A stretch of DNA of 64,000 bases. Origin: Phytophthora colocasiae. Lineage: Eukaryota > Oomycota > Peronosporomycetes > Peronosporales > Peronosporaceae. The notes beneath the pieces are model-generated. The model worked only from the letters and a program-made list of their open reading frames with translations. It made no database searches and had not been told where the DNA came from. Below are positions 60,004 to 64,000 of the stretch, piece by piece (position 1 is the stretch's first letter; the number at the start of each line of letters is the position of its first letter). Position numbers and translations under genes: made by a program. The stretch spans positions 1,736,001 through 1,800,000 of the forward strand of contig JAGKQI010000061.1 of the NCBI GenBank assembly GCA_018806915.1, given 5' to 3'.

Positions 60004-60222
60004 TAGAGCCATGAACCACTCTCCTATCCAGCGCTCGACTCGCTACCTTCACGACGTGGACTTTTTCACTCATTTCGCCTCGGCATTCATTTTAGTCTTG
60101 CTTTCCCACGTCAAAGTATACGCAGTTGTTTGCAGTAGTTTGTTTTCTCTACAGTTCTTAGAACTATTCCTTCGAAACGACACCGCCGCTTCAGCCTGGA
60201 TCTGCATCAAAGAACGGGAACT

Positions 60223-61516
60223 ATGTCGACGGATGACAACGATCTTTCTTCTCCAGATGGAGCTAACCAAGATGAGCAACCGGGTCCTCTTCAACGAGAG
60301 CAGATCACTGAGCGACTAAGTGTCTTAGGCCGAAATCCGTTCACCCAGGCGCACATTTACACCACAGCGTCGCTGGTGAGTTTGAGCCTTACTGACCTTG
60401 AAGCAATTCGTGAGTTCCCACACATTCAGGTACGACGCCTACGCTGTCAACTACGCCATTTCTCTCCTGACTCGTTCTCGACAGCACTTAATCTGCAGAC
60501 AAAACAATCTTCAGTCGCTCTCTCCTCTGCAGCATCTTCCACTACTGCTAACATTAGATGTGACCGAGAACTACCTAACTGAGGTCCTAGACTTTGAGGT
60601 GCCAAAGTGTTGTCCAGGCAACGCATGGGTCGATGGCGCTCGCTGGATCGGTTCACTGTTGCGCAAGGCCACGCTGGACAAGAACCAAATCGTTTGTATG
60701 CCGCGTCATGAGCTAGCAAACACGCATCCTTTCTTGCTGGAACTTCGACTTGCACACAATTCCATTGAGGAGATTTCCGGCGTAAGTCAACTACGATTCC
60801 TCCGACTACTGGACCTTTCATACAACCGTTTAGGGTCCATGAGCGGCTTGGTGGGCAAAGAGGATTCATCGCGTGGGCTTCAAGCTCTAGAAACGCTGCT
60901 GTTGAGCCACAACAAACTCACAAATATCGACTCTGGGGTGGCTTTACTCCCACGATTGACGAGCTTGGACGTAGCTCACAACCAGCTTGTGACACTGTCC
61001 AGCCTTGGGGTACAGTTCTATCGTATCCTTGCCACTTGTTACCAATACTAACTCGAGTGGCGTTTACAAACAGGACTGTATTCGACTTCAGCAGCTACAA
61101 CTCGCACACAACAGTATAGTTGACATCAACGAACTGAACATTTTGGCAAGTCTCCGCTACCTCGGACAACTCTCGCTGCACGGTAATCCACTAGTGGAAG
61201 CCCAGGTTTCTTGTGTTTTCTATCGTGCTCGAGTGCTTCGAAGGCTGTCGCAGCTCGAAAAACTGGACAACGAGCAAGTGACGTCCAAGGAGAAAGTCAA
61301 AGCGCTCGTCATGCATGGAAGCGACCGCGAAGCTCGACGACAAGTGGCAGCCAAGTATCTCCCAGGCCAAGAATTCACCGATTTCCTGTACGTTGCTCTC
61401 TTGCTCACGTCATGTTGAAGTGGTCAGCTAACAATGTGTGCAACTAGACCCCCACTCGACTTCGAGGACGACGAGCAGCTCGTTCTGCCACAGAAACCGG
61501 TCGTTATGCTTCCCCA
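60223..61516 (+). CDS. leucine-rich-repeat protein, probably the N-terminal part of an LRR-7TM receptor gene
   Basis: Exons 60223-60429, 60485-61009, 61074-61387 and 61448-61516 with introns of 55, 64 (TACTAAC branch site) and 60 nt encode about 371 residues. LRR units of the SDS22-like type: HLICRQNNLQSLSPLQHLP, LLELRLAHNSIEEISGVSQL, LLDLSYNRLGSMSGL, LETLLLSHNKLTNIDSGV, LTSLDVAHNQLVTLSSL, LQQLQLAHNSIVDINEL and LGQLSLHGNPLVE, closing with an LRR-cap-like RRLSQLEKLDNEQV. No signal peptide is seen. Exon 4 reads to a TAA at 61518-61520, but a consensus GTAAGT donor begins at 61517, and splicing to 62499 keeps frame into a 7TM protein. Either a 372-residue LRR protein or the front of a larger receptor; the latter is favoured. 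Confidence 0.7.
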
Positions 61517-62498
61517 GTAAGTAAAATTTAACGAAACAAACTTCCTCGACATCCATGCGATTCTCGGTGTCCACGTATGATCGCAAGGAAAACCATTTGC
61601 AATGAAGTGGAAAACGCCAATACATCAGCTAGCGGAAGTTACTGCTTCTTCGGAAGTTACTGCTTCTTAGAAGTAACTTCTTCTTAGTCTCGCGAGTGTG
61701 AAACGGACAATGCCTCAGTCTTCAGGTTGGTCTGGAAACGAATCTGGTAGGCAATGCTGTACTGACTGGGTAAATCGCTTGCCACGATTTGCCGGTGGTG
61801 AAGTTGAAGAGCCACCATCACGACAGCTCATGCAGTTCAGCGGCTCTGGCGCGAATCATGCGTCAATTCGTCACGTTCGGCTTTTACAGTCGCATTGGCC
61901 CGCACGCGACGCACCCAGCGGTTGTGGTTGGCCCGTGCGAACTACATCTGAAGTATCACGTGCGTCAAATATCCACATCGGAAACTTGCATCGGTTGCGG
62001 CGCCTTGGCAATCATGGGAGAGATAACCGCCAGTGACGGTAAAGTGCTGGCTTTTGACCTGGCAATGGTTGCCTGCTGGTTGCCCCCCATACTCCCGGCG
62101 TTGTCGGCTTCACTTTGCCTAAACTGTTACTCACACATCTTTTCATTGGTTGAAATATATTCTGTAGCCATGTCATCAACCAATGAGAGTGAAGTTGTCG
62201 GCAACTTCCGAGCCAAGTCCGGACACCTCAAGTGCACTCTATACAGAAAGCCGTTGGAAAAGGTGCAGAAAGCGCTGGGGTGGCTAAACCCAAGCACCAA
62301 AGGGGCAAATGTCACTCGATCACTGGCGCTCTGGACGTCACGTCAAACGCCCTAAAGCAGTTGGTTTAAAAACTGCCGAAAAGGAATTGGGGTTGTTTCT
62401 TCAGTATTTATAATATCTCCACGCAGAAACCAAAAGCACAGCAGGAAATCCGCTACCATTTGCACTTCTTAACTATCCTTTTACTTGGTTTCCCATAG
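61517..62498. other. 982-nt candidate intron or intergenic segment with short repeats
   Basis: Starts GTAAGT and ends TTTCCCATAG, good splice signals, but more than ten times the usual intron length here. 61633-61668 holds two copies of an 18-bp word (cggaagttactgcttctt), followed by an inverted partner (agaagtaacttc). Open frames at 61698-62036 and 61789-62355 show no domain. It could be an intron enlarged by an insertion (no TIR or duplication found) or the gap between two genes. Confidence 0.4.
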
Positions 62499-64000
62499 GA
62501 TGCCAGCGCCGCGACGAGCGCTGCCTCCTCCAAGTCCCGACGATATGCAACTCACCGACAGTGACGTTAATTGCCTCAGTCCGCAGTACCAAGCAGTGTC
62601 CACACCCACTCGAACGAGTGCACAGGACCATGAGCTTTTGGTGGAGGAAGTGATGCGCAGTCGTAGTCATTCCCATGCGTTGTCGGCCATTTTAGGTGTC
62701 AATGGACGTGCTTCTGCTTCCAATTCGATCGATTGGAGACCTTCGAGTCAAGCGCAACTTCAGATTGGAAATTCCACGGCGCAAATGAGAGAAACACTGG
62801 CTGAAAGTGAAGAGAAAACGGAATTGCCCGTTCGATTGGCGAAATGGCGACGACGGAAAAGAAGATGGAGGAAAATCCTGTTCTGGGTCATCGCCGTGGG
62901 GGTTTTCATTGCCGTTTTCGCACTCAGTTTTGCCGCTCCAAAGCAAATTGAAACGTTAGCTCCAATTGTACTGGGAGCTGGATTGAGTCTCGTTTCGACA
63001 CTGTTGACACTTGTATCGTTTCTAAGGAGAAGGAGATTGAGGAGAAGACCCAATGAGCTGCTAGCGTTTGTGGCGCTGAGTGAGTTTGGCCTTGCGTTGC
63101 TCACGTTAATTCACGTGCTGACAATGTGCAGTGCAGAAGACGGATCTTGTCGACCTATGGGTATCGCCACTTGCGGCGCAGCAGTGGGTTTGGAGATGTT
63201 TATGCTGCTTGCTGGTATCGGGTGGTTCGGAGCTGCTATTTTGCACTTGTTCGTGTCGGTATCGAATCCGTTTGCAAGCTACAAGAGACAAGTTCTTCTG
63301 TACCATATCGTAGTGTGGGGGTTATCGTTGATTGCGAGTGTCGTTACACCTTTAGCCTTGTTCTCAGGACATGTTCAAGGCAGATATCAGCTTACAAGTG
63401 CAGAAATCTGTCGTTCAGTGGCGTTAATACTACCGATGCTTCCTTCGGACGCTGCAGAATCTGGTGCTAAGAGAACATTCAGATTGGCTCAATGGCAGGA
63501 GCTGAATTTGGAATTCTGGGGGCTCGTAGTGGCTGTCGTGGTTGTTGTGGTGGTTGCTGCTCAATTGAGTCTCGTTGTGGGCTGGTGGAGATCCAACAGC
63601 GGGACGATTATCGCGCTGAAGGCACGACGTCGACTTATGAAGCGGATGGCCATCTACGTTCACGCTCTCAACGCTATGTGGCTTGTGCTTTTGGTGGTGT
63701 TTTTCGTCTACCGATCGAATGCCAGTGCACTCGATTACGTTCAAGTGGAGGGATTGAGCCACCCAGATGACAAAGGGATGAATTTTCTGAATGCTCTTTT
63801 CCACTTCATACTTACAGGCAAAGGTTTTGTCACTGGGGTTGTGTGGTTAAGAGTCAACAAGCCGTGCTGTGTGTTTGGCCTTGCTTTTTGTGGTTTGCAT
63901 CAATGCAAAGATGACAGTGAAGGTCCGTCACTGGGACAATCAGCAATAGCATCTTCGCAGTCGGCATCTTTATCAGGGTCTTCCAGTGCAGATATCGGAG
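62499..64000 (+). CDS. seven-transmembrane GPCR-like protein (3' end outside window)
   Basis: The frame is open from 62499 to the window edge, about 500 codons, ATG at 62500. After a Pro/Ser-rich N-terminus and a basic stop (RLAKWRRRKRRWRK) come hydrophobic segments: ILFWVIAVGVFIAVFALSF, LAPIVLGAGLSLVSTLLTLV, LLAFVALSEFGLALLTLIHV, GLEMFMLLAGIGWFGAAILH, YHIVVWGLSLIASVVTPLAL, FWGLVVAVVVVVVVAAQLSL, IYVHALNAMWLVLLVVFFVY and a possible last one (FHFILTGKGFVTGVVWLRV). The layout fits a cAMP-receptor-like/GPCR-bigram 7TM protein of oomycetes, which carry an extra signalling domain. A Ser-rich tail begins at the edge, so any C-terminal domain lies outside. It may share one gene with the LRR exons at 60223-61516. 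Confidence 0.65.

Noticed and set aside
1..64000. tRNA, rRNA or snRNA genes
   Set aside because: No cloverleaf with matching A/B boxes or rRNA-like sequence was recognised by eye; a covariance-model scan would be needed to exclude them.

Overview
The window looks like nuclear DNA of a Phytophthora-like oomycete. Introns are short (about 50-110 nt, GT...AG, some with a TACTAAC branch site). Intergenic gaps are short. Many genes have an oomycete core promoter (an initiator like CTCATTYY followed by a CAWTTT-type block) 55-100 nt before the ATG. Families that fit include GPH/sucrose-type transporters, phospholipase D-like proteins, thaumatin-like secreted proteins, 7TM receptors, an axonemal dynein light chain (zoospore flagella), and chromodomain Gypsy, Copia, mariner and pogo elements. 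Assignment below that level is not supported.

Layout. 1-6.1 kb: a decayed gene fragment cut by an intact-looking Gypsy chromovirus (identical 228-bp LTRs, 5-bp target duplication). 6.8-8.4 kb: PLD-like gene. 9.0-16.6 kb: two convergent GPH-family transporters; the second is split by a young Gypsy element with one open 1332-codon polyprotein. 16.9-18.9 kb: a TIR MITE with a mariner copy inserted exactly at its edge. 19.2-24.5 kb: a 5.2-kb TIR-bounded unit with TA flanks, a zinc-knuckle ORF and two minisatellites but no recognisable transposase. 24.7-26.1 kb: a third, frameshifted transporter. 26.6-40.2 kb: gene-dense housekeeping block (ankyrin protein, novel seven-exon gene, old yellow enzyme, frameshifted ankyrin gene, NF-YC, two tandem 3-hydroxyisobutyrate dehydrogenases, dynein light chain 1, Pol I factor TAF1B/Rrn7). 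40.4-45.9 kb: Copia element. 46.1-48.9 kb: eEF1B and an EEF2KMT-like methyltransferase. 48.9-52.1 kb: two more GPH transporters. 52.3-56.3 kb: WW/IQ/ankyrin protein and prefoldin 3. 56.9-58.4 kb: internally deleted pogo-like element. 58.8-60.0 kb: membrane-anchored thaumatin-like protein. 60.2-64 kb (runs off the window): leucine-rich-repeat exons probably spliced to a seven-transmembrane receptor.

Main points. The five transporters form one lineage-specific family, apparently decaying: one intact, one split by an LTR element, two frameshifted, one without an in-frame ATG. The dehydrogenase pair carries a sharply bounded 476-bp near-identical tract, a clear gene-conversion signature. Both the Gypsy chromovirus and the unrelated Copia element have gag and pol in one frame separated by a single stop codon. 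The two most unusual objects are the TIR-bounded minisatellite/zinc-knuckle unit and the LRR-7TM gene.

Limits. Family calls rest on motifs read by eye, exon structures on splice consensus and frame continuity, and several single-base frame breaks could be sequence errors.
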